NCBI GenBank assembly: GCA_003427395.1
Contig: BFEA01000179.1
Span: forward strand, 794,587 to 824,820
DNA from: Chara braunii
Taxonomy: Eukaryota > Streptophyta > Charophyceae > Charales > Characeae
Direction: 5' to 3'
Length of the DNA stretch: 30,234 bases
Below are positions 1 to 9,658 of the stretch, one piece after another (positions within the stretch are counted from its first letter, which is position 1; every line of letters starts with the position of its first letter). The translations under genes and the position numbers were made by a program. The notes beneath the pieces were generated by a model, which was given only the letters and a program-made list of their open reading frames with translations, had not been told where the DNA came from and did no database searches.

Positions 1-31
1 CTGTTTTTTTTTTTTTACTTTTTTTTTTTTT

Positions 32-32
<1 letters not shown>

Positions 33-67
<35 letters not shown>

Positions 68-121
68 CGCGGGGAAGGGGTCGCCGTTCCTCCCCCCACA
101 TGCATACACACACACACACAA
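33..121. repeat. Simple repeats in AT-rich left end
   Basis: A run of T is followed by about eight GATT units (to about 67) and, further on, a short CA run (about 106-121). The surrounding 1-320 is dominated by T and A homopolymers, with no reading frame of interest. The base composition contrasts sharply with the GC-rich repeat starting at 426. Confidence 0.9.
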
Positions 122-327
122 ACAAAAAAAATAAAATTTTCCTTTTTTTTATTAACTTTTTTTTGATCAAAATACTTTTTTTTTTGTTTTCTATTTTTTT
201 AAAATAAGAAAACACTTTATAATCCAGAAACAAAAATTACCGCGTTGTAGGTCTCTTCAAACCCTACAACCCCATTTGTTTTTTTTTTTTTGGCCTATTA
301 TATATATATTTTTTAAATGTGTGAAAT

Positions 328-411
328 TCTCGGCCGCACCCAACCGCTGGTCCGACCTCAACGGTTGGGATCCCGACCGCTGGCCGAGATGGACCCCGCG
401 GTCATGACCGC
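328..411. repeat. Nested inverted repeats and 14-bp palindrome
   Basis: An outer pair of arms tctcggcc (328-335) and ggccgaga (382-389) encloses an inner pair cccaaccg (339-346) and cggttggg (362-369). Just outside lies the perfect 14-bp palindrome gcggtcatgaccgc (398-411). The cluster ends about 15 bases before copy A of the long repeat, so it could be part of an older element or a cruciform-prone insertion target. The arms are read directly; any function is unknown. Confidence 0.75.
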
Positions 412-1274
412 AGGGGATACATAGCCCCGGAGCATGAAGACGCGGACCTTATAGGCCAACATCAAGACCAGGTAGATGCCTCACCGTATCACCTCCACCC
501 CTCTCTTCTTAATTTCACTCACCAGTTACGTCCCTCCCCGCAGCTCGTCCCCCCCCTACTGCTGCACCGCGCCAAACCGCCCGGCCAGCCCCGTTGTCCG
601 TTGCTCGCTCTGCTATCCGCTTTTGCCCTGCGCCGCGCTGTCCGCTGCTCTATCTTTCACTCCCTATGCAGCGCCCGCTTCTCCCTCACTGCGCCCTGTC
701 TGCCTCGCCCCACCTTCCCCGACTGCACCCGCCCTGACCCCCTCATCAACGCCTGCCCACTACCAACACAACGCGAAAGTTAACCACTAACCCCGGGATT
801 AACACCGCTCATTCGATTCGCTCTTCGAAGTTCCTACCCTCCACTGTGTCCCCCTCGATTCCACCCAAGTTCGCGGGCACTCCGTCTCCCCAACCGCGCC
901 TGGCTCCTTCTCCCGCCCTAGTCTCGGCGCAACCCATTCCTCCCCTACCTCGCTACACACCACCCCAACGCGGAAAATAACCCCATCGTTGTGTTCGTCT
1001 CGGCCGAAAACCCCTACCTACCATCGTCTCCCGCCCGATTCCACGGGGAGTTGAGCAAGGTACGACTTTCCCCAACTCCCGCTTCTTCACCTACTCGCAC
1101 CTGGCCCCAAATCACGCCCGGATTCACTCGCCAAATCCTCGTTCGTCACCCCGCCGTGTTGACGTCCCCAAAATCGGCGCGCTTCGGCTGAGCGGCCCAC
1201 AGCCCTCGGTCCTAGCGGAGTCAAAACAACCCGACGACAACGACACCTCTTCAACTTATACTCCGCAGTCTAGT

Positions 1275-1339
1275 GCAGGGGCCGCACAAAGACTTCCCCC
1301 CTTTCGGTATCACTCCAGCTTTCGCGGATGCCCCGACGG
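1275..1339 (-). ncRNA. Degenerate U6 snRNA-derived fragment 1
   Basis: On the + strand gcaggggcc (1275-1283) is followed by a scrambled middle and then gtatcactccagctttcgcg with ggatgccccga (1307-1339). This parallels the reverse complement of U6 from its central AGC/GGCCCC region to the 5' stem-loop. It is the most degenerate of the four and is recognised mainly by comparison with its neighbours. It is a relic, not a functional gene. Confidence 0.5.
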
Positions 1340-1369
1340 ACTCGCCCTCTCCAAGTTCGGGCAATTCCC

Positions 1370-1633
1370 NGTATCACTATGCCTCAACATCGTGGCGCAC
1401 GGACCTGGCTCCTTCTTGAGACCAGATTCGGNCATACGCNTCCCCCTCTCTCCCAGTTCACNTATGTCGTCCTTACGCAGGGGCCCCGCTAATCTTCTTC
1501 GTATCGTTCCAGTTTTCACGAATGTCCCGAGGGGCTTCGACCGTGGCAACGCCTGCCCGNGCGGCTGNAGCCTCGCCCTACCTCGGCACGCGAACCCGGC
1601 CTCCTTTTCGGGATCTATGCGTATCATTTTTNN
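1370..1633. other. Eight ambiguous bases (N) mirrored in copy B
   Basis: N occurs at 1370, 1432, 1440, 1462, 1560, 1568, 1632 and 1633. Every one has a partner at +20053 (21423, 21485, 21493, 21515, 21613, 21621, 21685, 21686). This pattern indicates that one collapsed consensus contig was placed twice. Sequence identity in this part should not be read biologically. Confidence 0.9.
1467..1528 (-). ncRNA. U6 snRNA-derived fragment 2
   Basis: By hand alignment about 52 of 62 positions match the reverse complement of plant U6 snRNA, covering the 5' stem end, the ACAGAGA region, the AGC-containing core and part of the 3' stem-loop. The run gctaatcttct and the run gtatcgttcca are exact. The 5' side (…aatgtcccgagggg) resembles the plant U6 5' hairpin. 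U6 is the catalytic RNA of the spliceosome, but here substitutions in conserved positions, absence of an upstream TATA box and flanking degeneration indicate a pseudogene-like unit in the same sense as the retrotransposon. Confidence 0.8.
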
Positions 1634-1667
1634 GCAGGGGCCATGCTAATCTTTTCTGTATCGGCCC
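1634..1667 (-). ncRNA. U6 snRNA-derived fragment 3 (20-nt exact core)
   Basis: The 20 bases gcaggggccatgctaatctt (1634-1653) are exactly the reverse complement of the universally conserved U6 core. The match continues to 31 of 34 positions. It includes the AGC catalytic triad; the ACAGAGA box is altered to ACAGAAA. Two Ns precede it (1632-1633). It cannot be a full U6, because the 3' stem region is not recognisable. Confidence 0.85.
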
Positions 1668-1906
1668 GAATCCCCCCTTTTCGTCTGTACCCGGTGCGAT
1701 TCGCGTCCGGGTCCACTCCAGACTTATACAGCGGCCAGCCAAACCCCCCACCCAACGGCCGCGTCAGCAAGTTGGACGGCCTCGGAAGCAAGAGGGAGGA
1801 AGCCACAAAGATTTAGTTCTAGTACAACGATCCCCCTCTCGTTTTCTTTTTGCACACCCTTAGCCCGGTCCCCGTCTGGGTTCACTCCGGGATACCACCT
1901 CCCTGT

Positions 1907-1930
1907 GGGGCTGTGCTAATCTTCCTCGTA
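1907..1930 (-). ncRNA. Degenerate U6 snRNA-derived fragment 4
   Basis: ggggctgtgctaatcttc and the following bases match about 19 of 24 positions of the reverse-complemented U6 core. It lies ~270 bases beyond fragment 3. A short element of the form (c)tgggttcactccgg lies just before it (1876-1890), and similar ones occur at about 1709-1721 and 2006-2022, suggesting an underlying repeated unit. Confidence 0.5.
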
Positions 1931-3048
1931 CCTCAAATCTCCTTCCCCTCTAAAGGGATTCTCTGCTCCGTACCTGTCGGGCGTGGCCCAAGTCACGACC
2001 CCCGCCCGGGTTCACTCCCGGAACTCGCACCCACACAATGGCCTATGCAAGCCCCCCCCTTCGTCTCTTCCTCCAGTCAGCCACAGGGTACAGGCGGCCC
2101 CGGGCTTTTCCGCATTACCCTGGCCGCGATAATTATCCCGGGGCAAAACCACACACCAGCCTTGGGGCGCCTCTAGCAGACTGACCAACCCCAAGGCAGG
2201 CCTCAAGAAAGGTATTCGGTTTTGCCCTTCGAGCGCCATCATCACGATCTTTGCTCCAACAGTTCACGAATATACCGGTCGTGGCAGGCCCTCAGGCTTA
2301 CGACCGATTTTAAGTCTTGGTGCCGAAAGGACCATAAAAGCAAAAATGGCCCCACAGTGACGAAAAGGAAGGGCCGGCTGCGGCCTCTGCCAAAGTTCCC
2401 TTAGCCCCGCGGCGCAGGCCCGCAAGCGGATTCTTCCGACAAAACAAAAAAAAGGGGGATAGTCCTGCGGGACCCTCGACCCCTCTTTTTCTCACTGCTC
2501 CACTACTCCCACATTGTCGTCCGCCAGCCTCGATCCCCGTACCTCCGTAGCAACAGTCCAACACCGTAACCAATAGGGCTAAGCCCAAGCTTGGAATGCA
2601 CCAGCGCGGCCTCCCACATAAAGTGGCATCGCATGGCGCTTCGGGCCAGGGTACCGCCCCGGCCACTCCTTCAACCCACATTTGTACCTACGGCCCCTAA
2701 GTGCCCGCGCCGGCCTAACATCCTGCGGCATAGCCATCCCGCGCGCCGGCCTGCGCGCCACCACCGGTCGCACGTGCCGACCAAAGCGAGCTTTCACCCC
2801 CTTAACCAAGCCCGTCACCCGGTCCGAGTCGGTCGGCTACCCCGGCCGCCCACTCAATCAGAAAAATCACAGGCGCGCCTTAAAATTGCGCACCCACATA
2901 CCCCCTACCGGAACAAGACAGACCTTTGCCCGCGTGCGGACGACCCTCGCACTTTCCCGCACGGGCACTCAAAATCCAGGTTGACCGAGCCTTTCTGTCA
3001 CTTGCAAAACCTAGGGCGGATACCCTTGTAAGGGTATTCGCGCCGACA

Positions 3049-5204
3049 ACTTACCGGACCATATTAAGCGACGTCCCCTTCACGTCGCCAAATCAAAAGC
3101 TATAGATTTCTTCACATTCCAAATGCTGACGAGATTAGAACCAATCCGATTAGCCGACAGACTCAGGGTTGAGGCCTCTATCAAACCGTGCCAACACAAC
3201 TATATGCTGTCAGGGTTTCAACCTGGGTCCCCATTGTCCTGACACCAGGACACCGGTGTATTACGCATCAATACTACAGCATAAGTTCCAAAGACCCTCA
3301 AACCATCCTCTTTCCCTTTCGTCCTGGACAACCGTCGGCCTCTCGTTGGGTGTCCCAGTTAGTCTCTTTCTCGTAAGCAGAGCCATAACTAGGGATGCGG
3401 GCTTCGAATGGGACCTATGAAGACATTTTTTGCCTTCTTCCATCATATTCCTCACAATCAAACAAAATACACATGTATAAGCTTGTAGCCTCTCTCGGCC
3501 TTTTCTGCAGTCTAGTATAGAAATGTCAGGTCCCCATCTGGGCCCACCGTAGCCTGGCTGATCGGGCCAGGTCTACGGCCCACCGCGTTGTTACCTTAGC
3601 GGTGGTATCCTCCCGTTGGTTATACAACGACAGGTATGTCCCTGATAATCAATCAATCAGGGTCTCGAAAGGACTCGACTCTTATCCCGCGAAGTAATTT
3701 CCCTGGGGCGGGCAACTCCCCTTAAACTCTTACCTTGCGGGCCCGCAGCTAGGTTGTGCCGGCTTGCAGCCATCCACTAGTGGTTGCGCCCAGGTGGTAC
3801 TAAGCTTTACCGTTAGCTTGGTATTCCTTTAAATACGTCTCAGAATTAGCACAGGTGGCCAGGCGGGGCATCACAAACAACTCACAGGCCGCTGCAGGAC
3901 TACGCAGGGGGTTTGAAGGCAATTACCGGCCCTCCTATAATAGGCACGACATCCTTCTCTCAATCACAAACAGTCTCCCTGCCGGATCCAGAAGGTTGTG
4001 GCTCCTGACTTGATCAGAGCCAGCAGTCGCTCATCCTGAGGCATTTCTCGCCCTTTTCAAACATTTCAAGCAAATATGGTTCCCTCTCGTCAGGCTTTAT
4101 CAACACAAACAATGCTTTCCATACCAGTCAATTTTTACCCACCCTTACTTAGTAAAGGGTGCCTCTCACAAAAGATCCCGTATTCACCCCTCCCCCTCTT
4201 TGTTCGGGATGAATTTTCGCGCGGCCTCTTCCAAAACCATGAAGAGGCCCCAACAATAACACAACTCCCACCTTCCAAAACCATGGAGGGGGTCTTAATC
4301 AGCAAACAACTCAACCCGAGGGACCATCTTCTGGGTCCTTGTACAACTTAGGCAACGGTGTTTAGTATGACCAAGCATGCAAATTTCTGAATTCATCAAT
4401 CCCGTAGGATTCTCACAATTTTTCACAAACAGGCTGCACTCCCCCTCCTTATACTCTGCCCTCTCGTCCGCTTGCAAGCAGACCGCACGAGTATACCGGA
4501 GGGTAGACAGCTCTACAGTTTACACAATCATGTCCATGAGATGCATCCTGCACACCTCTCACGCAAAGCCAATTATACATCAGGATAAAGCCACACATGT
4601 GAGAGTGATAGTGGTCGTCACAAGACAAGTCCCATAGAATCTCAACTCATGATACACTCAGGGAGTAGAATGCCTCCCTCAAGACTCAAACACAAACACT
4701 CAACTCAAACTCTGTCCATCTGAGCATGGCTCCCGACCCCACTGTACACTCGCGGAACACGCTCGGGACACAACATCTACATAAAATATAATGGACGCCT
4801 AACCCCCCTGTCTCACCCAACTAGGGAAACTCATACCCAAGTCTCTCTCAAAACTCGAATAGTCTTTGCATCGCGAAACCAAGAATGGACTGAATAGTCC
4901 TATGTGTCCTACCGCCGACCCTCACGCCCTAAGCCGTAGCCCGTGAAAGAAAGCTCAAGGAAAACACAATCAACTATGTATATATAAGCAGGCAGGGACT
5001 CATCCTACCATCTCTAAAGTATGCACACATCTAGGACCCCCTCAGCCAACTAAACATATATACACCTCCAACCCGCCCTCTGTGTGCCAAATACCCTGAC
5101 CCTACTGACACATAGACAGACCAGTCCCTACTCACCCAACTCCTCCTGGTTCTGCCTGTATAACTGAGCCCTGCCCCATCTGGAGCTCGCTCCACTATCC
5201 TACC
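3049..5204. other. Non-coding region, downstream side of the retrotransposon
   Basis: No frame here shows recognisable protein similarity. It lies between the last Gag-like zinc-knuckle frame and copy A, where a 3' untranslated region of the minus-strand element would be. It contains several short inverted repeats, notably the same-loop hairpin pair at 4223-4292. No clear polypurine tract was found next to 3048. Confidence 0.6.
4223..4292. repeat. Two hairpins sharing the loop caaaaccat
   Basis: Hairpin one has perfect 9-bp arms ggcctcttc (4223-4231) and gaagaggcc (4241-4249). Hairpin two (4268-4292) pairs 7 of 8 positions (one G-T) using different arm sequence. Both enclose the identical 9-base loop caaaaccat. 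Same loop with different but still complementary arms is the pattern seen on a larger scale at 18.2-19.1 kb. Confidence 0.7.
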
Positions 5205-7822
5205 CTATCTGTCATAGAACTTGCCGTCGACCTCTGCAACCCGCCCCTCGGCCTTATCCTCGAGGAGCTCTGGGCAGTGCACGACTCTATGCCCTTCCTC
5301 CTTGCACCAAAAGCAGGAGGTATCGTGCCACCTGACAGTCTTCTTCTTTCTCCCCCTGGAGCTCGATGCTGACGGCGTCCCCATGGTCTCGGCGGTCACC
5401 TCGTGGCATAATGGTACCCCCATATGGCCCCGAGGTTCGGACTCCATAGCCTCAGCGTTCTCACCCCCTCGCACGGCAGTGCTCACTGACTCGTGGCCTG
5501 GCGTGCCCAACTCTCGGGGTCTCTCCTCGTGAGGCCTCTCCGTCGCCTCCACATCGCCACATGATCCTGACGGTTGCGAGCCCGCCACGGCGGCCGGCTC
5601 ACTCACGATATCCTGTTGCTGCTCCCGCCCTAAGTCAGGTCCTCCTGAGTCCGTCTCTGTGGCCCACGAGCCCAACTCCGCCCTCAACTCTCCCAGCCAT
5701 GGGGTGTAGCCTGGGGTATCAAGCCTCTGAGGCCTCTCCTGCGGTGTACCTATCCCCATGGCTGCTGCCAGCTCATGCAAAATTGAGTCTCTTCTCTTCG
5801 TGGACATTGCCATAAGTGACTCCTGGGTGCCACCCTCTTCTTTGGCCGTATCCAGAGGCACCTCCCCCATTGGCCCAGCCTGCCGAGGGGCCCCCACCGC
5901 TGCTCCCTGGCTTGGCGAAGCCCGCATCCCTCGGTCCTGGCCATCGGCACCGACTCGTCCCGTCCAGCTAGCCTCCCAGGCTGCCGAGAGCCTGTCCACA
6001 ATTGCTGCTATTTCCCTAAATCTCTTCTCCCACTCAATCTTTCTGGCCTGGTTCCTCGCCCTCTCCTCGGCAAGCTGAGTAGTCAGGTGCTCCACCTCCA
6101 TCTCTCTGACCCTGAGCTCACCGCTGAGTAAACTATACCACTGAAAGGATGTAACTGCCGTGTTGCATATCTGCTTGTCCACACGCTCAATCGACATCCT
6201 AGTCGCAGAGAACCCCAAGTCTCCCATCTCCCTCAGCTCACCCGCCTCCACGTTCGCCTGCCCGGTCTCTCGTGATCTCTGGCGGGCCGCGTCCCTCTAG
6301 CTCTTGTACCTTGCCCACAACTCGCCGATCCGCTGCTCGCTCGTTTTGGGATCGACCGGCGGTGTCGGCTCTATCCCTGCCACCTCCATCTCAGCCTGCC
6401 TCGCGTGTATCTCATCCAGACGGACTCGCACTCTGGCGGACTTCTCCTCGTGGGTTTCTCTTGAGGTTCCCCTCCCTTGCGGCCCCTGGCCTTCCGGAGT
6501 CGACGCCTCGGCACCCATCCTCTCGCTCGTACTCGGCAATGCCGGCGGTAGCCCCTCCAGTACAGGCTCCTCGATAGCTGGGCGCTCAGTCGCGGGCATG
6601 ACTGAGGGTGAATCGTGAATCGCCTCCATCCTCGCTCCCTCACCAGCCCCCTACTTCTCCATCTCTGCCTCCTGCTCAGGCACCGCAGTGGTCTTTGGGG
6701 GAAACTCCGGAACTTCTTCACTGTCTGGCTCAGGAATCCCCTCTGGCCGTGAATGTTGTGCTGGCTCTGGAGCTGGGGAGCATGGAGGGGTATCGTCTCC
6801 GACCGTGATCACCTCCTCATCTTGAGGCCGTACCGGACCTGGCTGCTCAACTGCCATCCCAGGGCCTTGCGGCCCCTCTTGGTCTCGCATGTCCGTCTCA
6901 ATCTCGAGGTCCAGAGGCTCCTCTAACGGTACATAGCGCACCGGCTCAGCTGAGCCCTCTCCCAACCGTGAGGCCTCCCATCGAGATACATCAAGGTGAG
7001 TCGCTAAGCTCCGGAATGGCGTCTCCCCTGGTATGTCCAGCTCCAACCTTGATGGCGACGGTGAAGACGGCCTCAGCTCCTCGCTCGTGATCCGCCGAAA
7101 CTCAACTGCCCGAAGACCACAAGCAAGGAACAACTCCTCTTCTGGTGCGGGTCTCGCGGGCTCATGCTCCCGCTGTGCTGGGGCCCTCCTCCTCTCTCTA
7201 GTCGGCCCCACCTCCCTCGGTGCTGGTTACCTTGGCCTCTTGCTTTGCCTCCGCCTCTCGACCCTGGGCTCGGGCCTCTCGCGCTCTGGCTTTCCGAATG
7301 CCTTCCTGAGCTGGGCCTGGCAGTCCTCCCAATCTCGAGCTCTCTCCCGGATCTGTCTGGCCACGGGCCTCTCAGCCCCCCTTGTCCAGATAAGTAGGGC
7401 CTGTGCCCACTCCTCCCGCGCAATCCCCTGGCTGAGCATATAATGCTCATATGCGGGAATAAACTCCTCCGCGTTCCCCTCCTCCAATCGAATGGGCATA
7501 TGCCATTACGTCCTCTAGGGGAAGCTCTCAACCTCTGCATCCCGGCCTCCACATCTGGCCAAGTCAGGGCCTCCTCACATATCTGAGCAACAGGCTCCTC
7601 AAACCTCCCTATACCCCTCAAGTGGTGAATCCTCTCCACCACTGACCACCCTCTCTGTGCCGCATGATCCCAATACACGTCCAGGAAGAGCTGAATGTTA
7701 TCGTCGTCGAACTCTGGCGTAGGCTCCCTCCTAGGCGACTCACGCTGCTCGCCCCTTCCTGCTGCCCTCTGGGGCCCCTGGCGTGGTCGTGTGTCCCTCC
7801 CGCCCCTCTGCTTGACTGCCAA
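5205..7822 (-). pseudogene. Second Gag-like ORF with CCHC knuckle, downstream of integrase
   Basis: This would be an RNA-binding structural protein of a retrotransposon particle. The N-terminal part (frame from about 7822 to 7505) has a charged region and an acidic start (EFDDDNIQLFLDVYW), then after a one-base frameshift near 7505 a Gag capsid-like helical stretch containing ALLIWTRGAERPVA. A long Pro/Glu-rich linker follows, then a coiled coil (about residues 50-95 of the segment starting at 6251) and a C-x2-C-x4-H-x4-C zinc knuckle (5274-5315). In-frame stops lie at 7227 (TAA), 6651 and 6297 (TAG), and the frame closes at 5205 (TAG) right after a YDR motif. The start is uncertain: TTG at 7820-7822 may be a decayed ATG. 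The position after integrase is where env-like or accessory ORFs sit. Alternatively it is the gag of a second, tandemly inserted element. From memory similar proteins occur in Chara; unverified. Confidence 0.65.
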
Positions 7823-7997
7823 CAGGCGAGAGACAACAAACAGGCACACAACAGGGTCAGCAACTGAGCCCATTGGCTTAGGGAAATCCCACATACACTC
7901 CACACCCATCCACCCCAATCACCCATCTATCTAATCACCTGACATGGGTAATTTCTGGGCAAGACTCTATTCCTAACGAGGTCTCATGGTCCCTTAC
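7816..7997 (-). other. Candidate intron between integrase and second Gag-like ORF
   Basis: On the minus strand TAG|GTAAGG marks a good 5' splice site directly at the integrase stop. A CTGAC branch-point-like motif, a T/C-rich tract and TTGGCAG|TC end 182 bases later, just before the Gag-like frame. Splicing would be off by one base relative to the two frames, so it would not make a simple fusion in the present copy. The signals are read by eye only. Confidence 0.3.
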
Positions 7998-9658
7998 CTA
8001 TTCCCTGGCCACGAACTTCTTCAGCCTTCTCCCTGATACCCAGTCCTGCCACCCCGCCCCATCCAGCTCTTCAATTTGGTAGGCCCCAAACTCGCTGCAC
8101 CGCACGATCCTATAGGGTCCCAGGCATCGTTTGTCGAGCTTCCTAAACCATTGTTTTTCCAGCGAGGAGTCATACAGCAGTACCGCATCTCCAACCTTTA
8201 GCGGATCCTTTCTTACCCGGGCCATCTGGTCCCATCTCATCTTGTCTTCCATGCAGCTTCTCTCTACCTGACCAGTGGCCTCTCGCAACCTTTCCTCAGC
8301 AGCTCCCACCTGCCGCGCCCGTATATCGAGCAGTTCTTCAAAAGACAGGTTCACTTCCAGGTCCTAGCGCCTCCACGTCTTCATGAAACTTTCTATGGGA
8401 AAGGTGGCATACCTTCCGTACCATAGCGTGGCTGGCGCATACTTGGTAGTCCTTTTCACTGTAACATTTTCCACGAAGAAAGCTGCTCTCAGGAACTTCG
8501 GCCACTGGTTAGGCCTCCCCTCAGTCCATTTGGCCAGAAGATTCGTGATGGTACTATGCCCCCTTTCCACAGGTGCGTTCGCCTGGGGGTGCGCGGCAGT
8601 AGTATAATTTGCCACCACGCCATACCGTGCAAGTAAGGTCCGCACCTCGTTACAGGTGAACTCCGACCCCCGGTCCATCACAAACTCTCTGACAAACAGA
8701 TAGCGTAGGTAGTATTCTTTGATGCACCTTGCTAAGACTGGACCAGTTTTGTACGAATAGCCTGACCGTCCACGAACCTGGTAAGGTTGTCCCGTGCGTC
8801 GAAGATATAGTTACTTCCATCCTCCCTGAGTGGCATAAACAGCAGGTCCAGGTGCACGACCGCACCCACTTCCCTTTCCAACCTGGGGTGCAGAGGCTCC
8901 CCAGGCCTTTGCGCTGACCTCTGCTGGCAAGGTACACAGGACTAGCAGTACTTTATGACCATAGCCAGCATTCCATCCCAATGGTATAACTCGCTTATCT
9001 TTGCGCACGTGGCACAAACCCCTTTGTGCCCCCCTGCTATACCATCGTGTAGGGCTGCTATGACATCGATCTGCCGGTTCCTCCCACATACGATCCTCTT
9101 GGGGTTTCCGACCGGCCGCTTTATAAACAGATGGTCATCTCTTACTACGTAGAGATGCCTCATCATCTGGGTTTTGTCACTTGCGTCTCTATCCCTTATC
9201 TCGCACGACAGGAGTAACCCCAACTCCCAATAGATCCCGTCATACTCCTCTGCGCGGAAGGCCTCCCTGATCTCTCCGTCTTCGAACTCATCGTCCTGGC
9301 TTTCAGGAACAAGAAGTTCACTCTCCTCAGGACCAAATGAGTCCCTCTGGTTAAAGTTCCCCTGCAGGAGCGTGTTAGTGAGTAAATACACCCCTCCCAT
9401 TAATTGCTCATGCTCCTCTACCTGTGTTGGGCCCTCCTCTATTGTCCTCACTTCTTCTGCCAGACTGTGTGTATCCGCCAATGTCAACTTCATCATCCAG
9501 CCAACATCCCTACTCCCCCACAGATCTTCTTCTTGGAAGGGCTTGAGGACCAACTCCTCCTTTCGCTCGTACCCTCTTGGTGCTAGCCATATGGGATGCG
9601 TAACAAAGTTAGGCACCCTCAACGACCATTCATTTATGTGGAGGCGGACATCTTCCCC
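7998..9658 (-). pseudogene. Ty3/gypsy integrase (broken)
   Basis: Integrase joins retrotransposon cDNA to chromosomal DNA. The zinc-binding module has H192 and H199 of the segment starting at 9622, then C-x2-C, but a TAG at 8942-8944 falls between the two cysteines (KYC-stop-SCVPC). The catalytic core follows: first Asp in HLDLLF (8846-8848), second in MDRGSEF (8673-8675), Glu in APVERGH (8565-8567), with 35 residues between the last two, the D,D-35-E spacing. A one-base frameshift lies near 8755-8765. Another TAG at 8364-8366 separates the core from the C-terminal domain, which has the GPY motif (CLGPYRIV, about residues 78-85 of the segment from 8354). The frame ends at TAG 7998-8000. The three stops lie where related elements would have sense codons, or, for the last, at or near the natural end. 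Confidence 0.9.

Larger units (their letters stand above)
426..3048 (-). repeat. 2.6-kb direct repeat, copy A (LTR-like, carries U6 fragments)
   Basis: This segment recurs at 20452-23102. Homology starts at cccggagcatgaag and stops after gaca, with different sequence outside both copies. Read on the minus strand it begins TGTC, as an LTR would, and it lies on the downstream side of the minus-strand retrotransposon, where a 3' LTR is expected. Against that, no purine tract adjoins it, the other end lacks a clear CA, and no target duplication was found. The first ~800 bases differ from copy B at roughly 5-7% of positions in the lines compared, and copy B has ~27 extra bases near 20760. Positions 1240-2891 are identical to copy B apart from one A-run length. 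No protein-coding frame inside is convincing. Confidence 0.85.

Noticed and set aside
476-790. 104-residue and similar + strand frames in the 2.6-kb repeats
   Set aside because: Low-complexity Pro/Ser/Ala translations; the frame is broken differently in copy B, so non-coding.
2006-2022. cccgggttcactcccgg and two similar strings look like a tRNA T-arm/B-box
   Set aside because: Position 58 is not A and no acceptor, D-arm or anticodon arm could be placed around any of the three, so no tRNA is called.
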